DNA from: an uncultured Fusobacterium sp.
Lineage (GTDB): Bacteria > Fusobacteriota > Fusobacteriia > Fusobacteriales > Fusobacteriaceae
Direction of reading: 5' to 3'
Assembly: GCA_900542625.1 (NCBI GenBank)
Contig: UQOH01000093.1
Coordinates: forward strand, 1 to 6,820
Length of the DNA: 6,820 nucleotides
The notes below the pieces were generated by a model. That model worked only from the letters and a program-made list of their open reading frames with translations, searched no databases and was not told the DNA's origin. Below are positions 1-5,702 of this stretch, piece by piece. The translations under genes and the position numbers were made by a program. The stretch's first letter is position 1. Each line of letters opens with the position of its first letter.

Positions 1-55
1 TTCATCGTAAAAAACGATATGTCTGAACGAAGTGAGTTTATCGTTTTTAGATGAA
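1..55. terminator. Possible bidirectional hairpin terminator downstream of the purine permease
   Basis: A perfect 10-bp inverted repeat, AAAAACGATA at 10-19 and TATCGTTTTT at 39-48, flanks a 19-base loop. An outer TTCAT (1-5) / ATGAA (51-55) pairing could extend it with an internal loop. The A-run on one side and T-run on the other mean that reading either strand gives a stem followed by T's, as in bidirectional terminators of AT-rich bacteria. It lies about 65 bases beyond the stop codon of the minus-strand permease. The stem is weak (two G/C pairs) and the loop long, so termination strength is uncertain. The 56-112 stretch between it and the gene shows no ORF or further strong structure. 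Confidence 0.45.
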
Positions 56-112
56 CGAGCAATATAAATAGCAGATTTTTTTACGAAAAGAATTTTCTCT
101 GAAACTATTTTT

Positions 113-1411
113 TTATCTTACAAAATAAAGTACCATTATAAGTGCAAGAACATATAATCCGATACTTACCTCTTTAGCTTTTCCTGCTCCAGCCTTGATA
201 ACAACATATGATATAATTCCTGCTCCCACTCCATTAGAAATACTGTTTGTAAATGCAGTAGCCACAACCATGAAAAATACAGGGAAAGATTCAGTAAAAT
301 TATCGTATTCTATATTTCTCATACCGCCAAGCATCAATACACCCATAATGATAAGCGCAGGTGCTGTTGCAGCTCCGGGAACCATAAGTGCCAAAGGACT
401 GAAAAACAGACTTAAGAAAAAAAGTATTCCTGTTGATATAGAAGTAAGACCTGTTCTTCCTCCAGCTCCAACACCAGCAGCAGATTCGACGAAAGTTGTT
501 ATTGTTGTAGTTCCTAAAGCTGCTCCTACAACTGTTCCAAGTGCATCAACTGTAAAAGGTTTTTGAATATCTGGAAGATCTCCGTTTTCATCAAGAAGTC
601 CGGCTTTTTCTGATACTCCTAAAAGAGTTCCAAGTGTAGAAAAGAAATCTCCAACAAAGAAAACAAATAATATAGGAAGAACTTCGATTGTTAATATATT
701 AGAAAAATCAAGTTTAAATGCAATATCACTTATTCCGCTTGGAAGAGAGATAATTTTTTCTGGAAGTTTTGTAACTCCTAAAGGAATTCCTATTAGAGTA
801 GCAGAAACAATCCCTAAAAGCATATCACATTTTATTTTTCTTGCAGATAATACAGCTGTAACTGCTATTCCAAATAAAGCTGTTATTGCAGCAGGATTTG
901 TTATATCACCGATAGAAATAGAATTATTTGCAACTTTCATTAAGCTTCCATTTTTAAAACCAAGTTCAATAAGAAATATTCCAACAGTTGCTCCTATTCC
1001 AAGTTTTAGACTTTTAGGAAGAAATCTTACAATAACTTCTCTAAAACCAAAAATAGACATTATCAGAAAAATTATTCCTGAAATTATATTCATTGCCAAA
1101 CCTTGCTGCCATGTAATGTTTCCGCTTCCAACCAATGTAAAAGCAAGAAAGGCATTACTTCCCATAGCAGGTGCAAGAGCAAAAGGAAGTTTTGCATACA
1201 GCCCCATAAGAAGAGTAAAAATACAAGAAGTAAGAGCTGTTACAGTAAATACTTGATCTTGAGGCATTCCTGCAGCTTTCATTATAGAGGGATGCACAAT
1301 TAAAATATATGACATAGTCATAAAAGTGGCAAGTCCGGCTCCAAGTTCTACTTTAACATTACTTTTCCTTTCACTTATCATAAAATACTTGTCCAAAAAA
1401 CTACTTTTCAT
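113..1411 (-). CDS. NCS2-family purine permease (AzgA/PbuG-like)
   Basis: This is a 432-aa integral membrane transporter of the nucleobase-cation symporter 2 superfamily, AzgA (adenine/guanine/hypoxanthine) branch; length is normal. Seen: the N-terminal GAGLATFMTMSYILIVHP block (residues 24-41), the APAMGSNAF loop (80-88, where relatives often have APGMGxNAF), GDFFSTLGTLLGV (254-266), the TM10 motif TTITTFVESAAG (302-313) with Glu309, and GAGGRTGLTS (315-324). Many hydrophobic helices run to the C terminus. Odd: the TM8 FDT motif typical of AzgA proteins reads FST, with Ser258 where the acidic residue normally lies; Asp255 is one turn earlier. The start is backed by AGGAGG at 1425-1430, 13 bases upstream, a rather long spacing. 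It follows the adenine deaminase gene by 33 bases with no terminator between, so the two are probably cotranscribed and purine uptake is the likely role. The exact substrate (adenine, guanine, hypoxanthine or xanthine) cannot be read from sequence. Confidence 0.9.
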   Translation of the reverse strand: MKSSFLDKYFMISERKSNVKVELGAGLATFMTMSYILIVHPSIMKAAGMPQDQVFTVTALTSCIFTLLMGLYAKLPFALAPAMGSNAFLAFTLVGSGNITWQQGLAMNIISGIIFLIMSIFGFREVIVRFLPKSLKLGIGATVGIFLIELGFKNGSLMKVANNSISIGDITNPAAITALFGIAVTAVLSARKIKCDMLLGIVSATLIGIPLGVTKLPEKIISLPSGISDIAFKLDFSNILTIEVLPILFVFFVGDFFSTLGTLLGVSEKAGLLDENGDLPDIQKPFTVDALGTVVGAALGTTTITTFVESAAGVGAGGRTGLTSISTGILFFLSLFFSPLALMVPGAATAPALIIMGVLMLGGMRNIEYDNFTESFPVFFMVVATAFTNSISNGVGAGIISYVVIKAGAGKAKEVSIGLYVLALIMVLYFVR

Positions 1412-1444
1412 TTTTTATTTTTTTCCTCCTTAATGTATTTACAA

Positions 1445-3202
1445 TTAAAATTGTTTAATAATTTTTTGTTCTACAACATCAACAAGTCCCAAATCACTCA
1501 TTTTAACATCAGGAATAACAATAAGTGCCAAAGTGCTTGGTCTTGTAATAGGACTGTCACTTTCAATTCCATATGTTCTAAGGAGATTATTCATTCTTTC
1601 AATGTCCATACTTACTTCTCTGGCAGGTTTCTTTGACAGCATTCCGGCAATAGGGAAAGGAAGTTCATCAACAATTTTTCTCTCTTCTGCAACAAGAACC
1701 CCTCCGCCGATTTCAGCCAGTCTTCTGCATATAGTTTCAGCATCTTCTGCTTTATTAAAAATTATTGTCATATTATGTGAGTCATGTGAATATGTTGTTC
1801 CAACTGCCCCTTTTGCCATATGGAAATTTTCAACAACAGCAAGTGCAATATTATCATTATCGGGATATCTATTTACCACAGCTACGAAATTAAGTTCTGT
1901 TCCTGCTAAATCAACATAACCGTTTTTTACATTTACAGTAAAAGTTTTCTTTCTTGTAACAGAACGGACTCTGCTCATATATTCCATTCCTATAATATCT
2001 ATAGTTCCATTTTCTATTGGAGCTTTTATTTTAAAATCTTCAGCAGTGAAATTTTTAATTGTAACAGTATTTCTGTTTTCAATCTCAATTTCAGGAGTTT
2101 TGATTTCTGCTAAAAGTTTATCATTTTCAGCAATAAGTTCTCCCTTATAGAATACAGATTTTACATTAAAATCAGTAAGGTTATCAAGAACAACCATATC
2201 TGCTTTGTATCCAGGAGCTATTGCACCAAGTTTTTCTAAATGATAAATCTGTGCTGTATTAATTGTTACTGCTCTTACAGCTTCTATCGGGTCAAGTCCT
2301 GCTTTTACAGCTGTTCTGACACAGTCGTTTATATGTCCTTTTTCAAGAATATCTTTAGGTTCTCTGTCATCAGTACAAAGAGTAAAGTTTCTTGGAGATT
2401 TAAAACCTTTTATATTTTCCACAATAGAAGTTATATTTTTAGAAATGGAACTTTCTCTTGCATCAACTGTCATTCCTTTTCTGATTTTTTCTATTGCATG
2501 AAATCCGTTTCTCGTTTCATGGCATGATACAGGTCCTCCGCAGATATATGCAGATAAATCATCTCCTGTAACCTCCGGAGCATGTCCCTGCAGGAACAGA
2601 TTTTTTTTATAAGCAGTATCAATTATATCTTCCATTCTTTTGTCAGAATGAATTACTCCTATATAATCCATAATTTCTCCAAGTCCAAGAACTCTGTCTT
2701 TATCCAGCATTCTGTCTATAATATCTGCTGTGAGCTCTGCTCCTGTTGTTTCAAGTCCTACAACAGAAGGAACACAAGAAGGGATTAAAAAATATTGATT
2801 CATAGGAAGATTTTCTGAGGCTTTAAGCATATAGTCAATTCCCTCTTCACCAAGAGCGTTTCCTATTTCGTGAGGGTCAGCTATAATAGTTGTTGTTCCT
2901 TTTGGAATAACTGCTTCAGCAAAATGATACGGTGTTAAGTGGCTGCTTTCTATATGAAGATGTGAATCTATAAATCCGGGAGCAAGATACTGTCCTTTTA
3001 AATCAATAGTTTTTAATGCTTTTTTCATTGTATCATTTTCTGTTTCAACTACATCAGCTATATATTCACCGCATAAATATATATTTGCCATGTATATTTC
3101 ACCTGAAAACACATTTATAAGATTGGCATTTTCAAGTTTAAGAGTTGCTTCTCTTTTTCCTAAGGCAGTTTCTATAAGGTTTCTTCTTTCTATTTTAGTC
3201 AT
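1445..3202 (-). CDS. ade: Adenine deaminase
   Basis: Adenine deaminase (EC 3.5.4.2 family, amidohydrolase superfamily, Bacillus AdeC type) hydrolyses adenine to hypoxanthine and ammonia in the cytosol for purine salvage. The 585-aa length fits this family. Seen: metal-binding HLHIESS (His81, His83), ADPHE (108-112), GLGEIMDYIG with Glu176, GHAPEVTG (His207), SCHET (His228), and CTDD (Asp278/Asp279) at the position of the catalytic Asp. The C-terminal region keeps YSHDSHNM (471-478) and the IVIPDVKMSDLGLVDV end block (561-576). The usual REGS segment reads RESS (249-252), a small variation. The start has an ideal AGGAGG at 3208-3213, 5 bases upstream. First gene of a likely two-gene operon with the purine permease, with its own promoter behind a terminator. 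No purine riboswitch is apparent in the short leader. Confidence 0.95.
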   Translation of the reverse strand: MTKIERRNLIETALGKREATLKLENANLINVFSGEIYMANIYLCGEYIADVVETENDTMKKALKTIDLKGQYLAPGFIDSHLHIESSHLTPYHFAEAVIPKGTTTIIADPHEIGNALGEEGIDYMLKASENLPMNQYFLIPSCVPSVVGLETTGAELTADIIDRMLDKDRVLGLGEIMDYIGVIHSDKRMEDIIDTAYKKNLFLQGHAPEVTGDDLSAYICGGPVSCHETRNGFHAIEKIRKGMTVDARESSISKNITSIVENIKGFKSPRNFTLCTDDREPKDILEKGHINDCVRTAVKAGLDPIEAVRAVTINTAQIYHLEKLGAIAPGYKADMVVLDNLTDFNVKSVFYKGELIAENDKLLAEIKTPEIEIENRNTVTIKNFTAEDFKIKAPIENGTIDIIGMEYMSRVRSVTRKKTFTVNVKNGYVDLAGTELNFVAVVNRYPDNDNIALAVVENFHMAKGAVGTTYSHDSHNMTIIFNKAEDAETICRRLAEIGGGVLVAEERKIVDELPFPIAGMLSKKPAREVSMDIERMNNLLRTYGIESDSPITRPSTLALIVIPDVKMSDLGLVDVVEQKIIKQF

Positions 3203-3237
3203 AAAATCCTCCTTTTAATTTCAACCTTTAAAAACAT

Positions 3238-3266
3238 ATTATATAATAAACTTCAAAAAACTTTAA
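3238..3266 (-). promoter_or_regulatory. Predicted promoter of the adenine deaminase-permease operon
   Basis: On the minus strand a TTAAAG box (3266-3261) is followed after 17 bases by a perfect TATAAT (3243-3238). Transcription would start near 3231, leaving a leader of roughly 30 bases before the ATG at 3202. A second TATAAT lies further upstream at 3276-3271 but lacks a good -35 box. The -35 box here matches the sigma70 consensus at only three positions, so the -10 is the main evidence. The leader is too short to hold a purine riboswitch if this start is used. Confidence 0.5.
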
Positions 3267-3302
3267 GAAAATTATAATATTTTTTGATAACTTTAATTGT
3301 TT

Positions 3303-3339
3303 AAAATAAAAAACAGGGTTCCTGATTTGAAACCCTGTT
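3303..3339 (-). terminator. Rho-independent terminator of the 182-aa protein gene
   Basis: Read on the minus strand, AACAGGGTT (3339-3331) pairs perfectly with AACCCTGTT (3320-3312) around a 10-base loop, and the stem runs directly into TTTTTTATTTT. The stem begins 17 bases beyond the stop codon at 3357. On the plus strand the stem is not followed by a comparable T-run, so it acts for the minus strand. It separates this gene from the adenine deaminase operon downstream. Confidence 0.9.
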
Positions 3340-3356
3340 CAATGTTCAATTATTTT

Positions 3357-3905
3357 TTACTGCCTATTAAGTTTTTTTACTGCACGAAGAAGCTCTCTGT
3401 TATTTTCAAGCTTATTAAATTTGCTTAAAAACCAGTTCAATTTTTCTTCATCAATACTTAATTCTTCCATTATAAATTCTTCTAACTTAGCAACTTCCCC
3501 AGGAAGAAGTTTGCTTTTAGTAGAGTTGTTAATCTCTTCTATTGTTTTATCACCTTGAAGATAAGCAATTATTTTTTTCCAGTTATCTAAAAGTTCAACC
3601 TTTCTTACAAGCATAACTATTGTATAATTCAATTCAGGAACTTTATCAAACCCTTTTCTTTTTAAAAAAGTTCTTATTTCATCTCCTGCTCTCTCAGTAT
3701 CAGAAAGAATTTCTCCTGTTTTTTTAGTATTCATTATTTTAGGCATTTTTGAAGTTCTGTTTCTGCTTCTAAGATATTTAGAGATGGGGATAACTTTGCT
3801 TTCTTTATAGAATTCTATTGCAAATTCGTTAAAAGTCATTCCCTCTGGGATAGTTCCCTGCTCTATATAATCAATATATTCATCAACTTTTTTAAAATCA
3901 ACCAT
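3357..3905 (-). CDS. Uncharacterised 182-aa protein, helical and charged
   Basis: I do not recognise this protein. It is soluble by appearance: no signal peptide, no membrane segment, and no Cys or His at all, which argues against a metal site. Residues 1-38 are acidic and helix-prone. A strongly basic, Ser/Arg/Lys-rich segment follows (44-62, with RSRNR and KK), then a long, mainly helical half (about 70-182) rich in Lys, Glu and Leu, with Trp109 and Trp158. The layout suggests a small helical protein with a basic linker that could contact nucleic acid or a partner, but that is inference only. The start is well supported: AAGGAG at 3915-3920, 9 bases upstream. It is a single-gene unit with its own promoter and a strong terminator, divergent from the alkyltransferase genes. 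Base composition and ribosome binding site match the neighbours, so it looks like a real, resident gene. Confidence 0.8.
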   Translation of the reverse strand: MVDFKKVDEYIDYIEQGTIPEGMTFNEFAIEFYKESKVIPISKYLRSRNRTSKMPKIMNTKKTGEILSDTERAGDEIRTFLKRKGFDKVPELNYTIVMLVRKVELLDNWKKIIAYLQGDKTIEEINNSTKSKLLPGEVAKLEEFIMEELSIDEEKLNWFLSKFNKLENNRELLRAVKKLNRQ

Positions 3906-3942
3906 TTAATATTTCTCCTTTTCCATTTACTCTTATCTTACC

Positions 3943-3970
3943 ATTTTAACATTTTTTTAATTTTTATGAA
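3943..3970 (-). promoter_or_regulatory. Predicted promoter of the 182-aa protein gene
   Basis: On the minus strand TTCATA (3970-3965) is followed after 16 bases by TAAAAT (3948-3943), giving a start near 3936 and a leader of about 30 bases. Both boxes are near-consensus only. The assignment is supported mainly by position, because the 136-base gap holds nothing else that could drive this gene. Confidence 0.4.
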
Positions 3971-3988
3971 ATAACTTTGTAGTTTTTT
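3969..3988. repeat. Imperfect palindrome between the divergent promoters
   Basis: AAATAACT (3969-3976), a 4-base spacer and AGTTTTTT (3981-3988) form an inverted repeat with seven of eight positions paired. It sits where the -35 regions of the two divergent promoters meet and overlaps the TTGTAG box of the plus-strand promoter, a position suited to an operator. The arms are mostly A/T, so chance is a real alternative. Confidence 0.2.
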
Positions 3989-4007
3989 ACTGATTCCATG
4001 TTATAAT
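3977..4007 (+). promoter_or_regulatory. Predicted extended -10 promoter of the alkyltransferase genes
   Basis: TATAAT at 4002-4007 is preceded by TG at 3999-4000, giving a full TGnTATAAT extended -10 element. A weak TTGTAG (3977-3982) lies 19 bases upstream of the -10. Transcription would begin around 4014, leaving a leader of about 28 bases that contains the AAGGAG ribosome binding site. Confidence 0.6.
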
Positions 4008-4041
4008 TTTTATATACTACCAAATCAAAAGGAGTGATTAA

Positions 4042-4596
4042 ATGATTTACATCACAGAATATAAATCACCTATTGGAGAAATTACACTGGCAGCAGAAAA
4101 TAACAAGCTTATAGGTTTATGGATAGAAGGTCAGAAATATTTTATGGAATGCCTGAAAAAAGATTTTAATAAATTTACAAGATGCGATAAAGAAGATATA
4201 GAAATTTTTGTTAAAACAAAAGACTGGCTGAAAAGATATTTTAACGGGCAAAAACCAAGTATTGATGAATTAGAACTCGATCCTAAAGGAAGTGATTTCA
4301 GAAAAAATATTTGGAAAATACTTTGCAGAATTCCTTATGGGCAGGTAATTACATATAACGATATTGCAAAAGAGATAGCTAAAGAAAAAGGAATTGAAAA
4401 AATGTCTGCACAGGCAATAGGCGGAGCAGTAGGTCATAATCCTATTTCTATTATTATTCCATGCCATAGGGTTATAAGTGTTTCAGGAAGTCTTACCGGT
4501 TATGCAGGTGGAATAGATAAAAAAATATTCTTATTGAAACTTGAAAATGTTAATATGACTAATATGTTTATACCTGAAAAAGGAACAGCACTATAA
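4042..4596 (+). CDS. ogt: Methylated-DNA--protein-cysteine methyltransferase (Ogt type)
   Basis: This is an O6-alkylguanine-DNA alkyltransferase, a suicide repair protein that moves the alkyl group from O6-alkylguanine (and O4-alkylthymine) to its own cysteine. At 184 aa it has the usual Ogt size: an N-terminal RNase H-like domain (about 1-80) and the C-terminal DNA-binding/active domain (about 84-170). Seen: FRKNIWKIL (86-94), IPYGQVITY with Tyr105 (human Tyr114 position), the asparagine hinge Asn133, the active site PCHRVI with acceptor Cys141, and GSLTGYAGG (149-157). The recognition-helix position that is Arg128 in human MGMT, 17 residues before the cysteine, is Gln124 here, and the Tyr-to-finger distance is five residues longer. 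From memory some Ogt subfamilies share the SAQAxGGAVGHNP form, so it is probably active. The start has AAGGAG at 4029-4034. Its TAA overlaps the next gene's ATG. Confidence 0.92.
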   Translation: MIYITEYKSPIGEITLAAENNKLIGLWIEGQKYFMECLKKDFNKFTRCDKEDIEIFVKTKDWLKRYFNGQKPSIDELELDPKGSDFRKNIWKILCRIPYGQVITYNDIAKEIAKEKGIEKMSAQAIGGAVGHNPISIIIPCHRVISVSGSLTGYAGGIDKKIFLLKLENVNMTNMFIPEKGTAL

Positions 4597-4907
4597 TGGG
4601 AAAAGTTTTAAATGAAGATTTAATATATCTTGTCTTATCTGTTGTAGAGGAAATTCCTGAAGGAAAAGTTGCCACTTATGGACAAATTGCCAAACTCATA
4701 GGCAGACCTAAAAATTCTCGTTTAGTAGGAAAAATTTTAAGTATATCTGAATATTATGGAGAGTTTCCCTGCCATAGAGTTGTTGACCACAGTGGGAGAA
4801 CAGCACCATATTTTACAGAGCAAAGAGGTCTTTTACTAGAAGAAGGTGTGGAATTTAGAGATAAAAACCATGTTGATATAAAAAAATATAAGTGGGAAAC
4901 AGAATAG
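4596..4907 (+). CDS. MGMT-family / alkyltransferase-like protein (Atl group) keeping the PCHR cysteine
   Basis: This 103-aa protein consists of only the C-terminal DNA-binding domain of alkylguanine alkyltransferases. Seen: PEGKVATYGQIAKLIG with Tyr28, an intact arginine finger Arg42 in SRLVG, and PCHRVV with Cys59, exactly 17 residues after Arg42 as in human MGMT. After the active site it has SGRTAP (66-71) instead of the GYAGG loop, which places it with the Atl/COG3695-type short proteins. Classic Atl1 proteins have Trp in place of the cysteine (PWHR) and only flip out and flag alkylguanine for nucleotide excision repair. With Cys retained, methyl transfer is possible but not shown. Its ATG overlaps the upstream ogt stop (TAATG), with AAGGA about 11 bases upstream inside ogt, so translation is probably coupled and both proteins likely act in the same alkylation response. 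Confidence 0.87.
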   Translation: MGKVLNEDLIYLVLSVVEEIPEGKVATYGQIAKLIGRPKNSRLVGKILSISEYYGEFPCHRVVDHSGRTAPYFTEQRGLLLEEGVEFRDKNHVDIKKYKWETE

Positions 4908-4910
4908 AAA

Positions 4911-4919
4911 TGATATAAT
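4911..4919 (+). promoter_or_regulatory. Possible extended -10 promoter before rsuA
   Basis: TG (4911-4912), one base, then TATAAT (4914-4919) forms an extended -10 element in the 36-base gap between the Atl-type gene and rsuA. No convincing -35 box lies 16-18 bases upstream, where the sequence is coding. Transcription from here would start near 4926, giving a leader under 20 bases, so rsuA may be read both from this site and from the ogt promoter. Confidence 0.4.
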
Positions 4920-4943
4920 CATATATAAGCAGAAAGGAAAAAA

Positions 4944-5624
4944 ATGAGATTAGACAAATATTTAGTTGAATGCGGAATTGGGAGCAGAAAAGAAGTTAAA
5001 AATATTATAAGCAGCAAAGCTGTAACTATAAATGATAAAACTGCTGTTTCTCCGAAAGAAAATGTAGATGAAGAAAAGGATATGGTAAAATTTAAAGGAG
5101 AAATAATAAAATATAAAAAATTCCGATATTATATTTTAAATAAAAAATCTGGATATATTACAGCTGTTGACGATCCAAGAGATAAAACTGTAATGGAACT
5201 GCTCCCTGAATGGGTAATTCAAAAAGATCTTGCTCCTGTGGGAAGGCTTGATAAAGATACAGAGGGGCTCCTTCTTCTAACAAATGACGGACAGCTTAAT
5301 CATAAGCTTTTATCACCAAAAAGTCATGTGGAGAAAATATATTATGCTGATTTGGAAAAAGATATATCAGAAGAGGATCTGGAAGAATTAAGAAGAGGTG
5401 TTGATATAGGCGGTTATACAACAATGCCTGCCAAAGCAGAGAGACCTCAGGAAAAACAAATTCTTCTTACTATAAAAGAGGGAAAATTTCATCAGGTTAA
5501 AAAAATGCTGGAAGCAGTAAATAATAAAGTTGTATATCTGAAAAGAATTTCTTTTGGAAAATTACAGCTTGGAGATTTAGCTCTTGGAGAAGTGAGAGAG
5601 GTAAATCTGGAGGATATCATATAA
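4944..5624 (+). CDS. rsuA: 16S rRNA pseudouridine synthase, RsuA family
   Basis: RsuA converts one uridine of the small-subunit rRNA (U516 in E. coli numbering) to pseudouridine during ribosome assembly. The 226-aa length is close to E. coli RsuA. Seen: an N-terminal S4 RNA-binding domain (about 1-58, starting MRLDKYLVECGIGSR), a linker, then the catalytic domain from about 62. That domain carries VGRLDKDTEGLLLLTNDG with catalytic Asp103, the EKIYYAD block (130-136) and EGKFHQVKKML (179-189). The HQVK form of the last motif favours RsuA over RluB/RluF, which usually have NRQVRRM there; the exact target uridine remains inferred. The start has AAAGGA 5-6 bases upstream. It lies 36 bases after the Atl-type gene on the same strand; the link to DNA repair is probably only shared transcription. 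Confidence 0.9.
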   Translation: MRLDKYLVECGIGSRKEVKNIISSKAVTINDKTAVSPKENVDEEKDMVKFKGEIIKYKKFRYYILNKKSGYITAVDDPRDKTVMELLPEWVIQKDLAPVGRLDKDTEGLLLLTNDGQLNHKLLSPKSHVEKIYYADLEKDISEEDLEELRRGVDIGGYTTMPAKAERPQEKQILLTIKEGKFHQVKKMLEAVNNKVVYLKRISFGKLQLGDLALGEVREVNLEDII

Positions 5625-5629
5625 ATAAA

Positions 5630-5664
5630 TTAAAAAAACAAAAAAGTTTTTTATAATATATAAT
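5630..5664 (+). promoter_or_regulatory. Possible promoter of the tyrosine recombinase gene
   Basis: Two TATAAT boxes lie seven bases apart (5652-5657 and 5659-5664). A TTAAAA box at 5630-5635 stands 16 bases before the first. The surrounding DNA is almost pure A/T, so such matches arise easily by chance, and this region overlaps a hairpin that could instead end rsuA transcription. Confidence 0.35.
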
Positions 5665-5674
5665 AGGACTTTTT
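5641..5674 (+). terminator. Weak AT-rich hairpin between rsuA and the recombinase
   Basis: AAAAAGT (5641-5647) pairs with ACTTTTT (5668-5674), and a small TTATA/TATAA hairpin (5651-5663) can form in the loop. The outer stem is followed by ATATTTTTT, which resembles the U-run of an intrinsic terminator. With one G/C pair in the outer stem it would be a leaky terminator at best. Confidence 0.25.
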
Positions 5675-5686
5675 ATATTTTTTAAG

Positions 5687-5702
5687 AAAGGAGATAATCT
5701 TG
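5687..5702 (+). promoter_or_regulatory. Ribosome binding site that fixes a TTG start codon
   Basis: AAAGGAG (5687-5693) stands six bases before TTG (5700-5702), ideal spacing. The next in-frame ATG, codon 17 at 5748, has no purine-rich site ahead of it, and starting there would discard residues preceding the basic N-terminal patch. TTG is therefore the likely start. Confidence 0.8.

Noticed and set aside
195..566. Open frame on the plus strand opposite the permease.
   Set aside because: It lies entirely within the well-supported permease gene on the other strand, gives Pro/Ala/Val-rich low-complexity protein and has no ribosome binding site.
1441..1454. Perfect inverted repeat ACAATT-AA-AATTGT at the end of the adenine deaminase gene.
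   Set aside because: It overlaps the stop codon, has a two-base loop and only one G/C pair per arm, and no T-run follows on the minus strand; likely chance in AT-rich DNA, and the permease is expected to be read through it.
1533..1919. Open frame of 128 codons on the plus strand opposite adenine deaminase.
   Set aside because: Antisense shadow of a gene with conserved catalytic motifs; no ribosome binding site or recognisable domain.
4596..4907. Reading the short gene as a broken fragment of a second ogt.
   Set aside because: It has its own start overlapping ogt, correctly spaced Tyr28, Arg42 and Cys59, and a family-typical end, so it matches a complete single-domain protein rather than a remnant.
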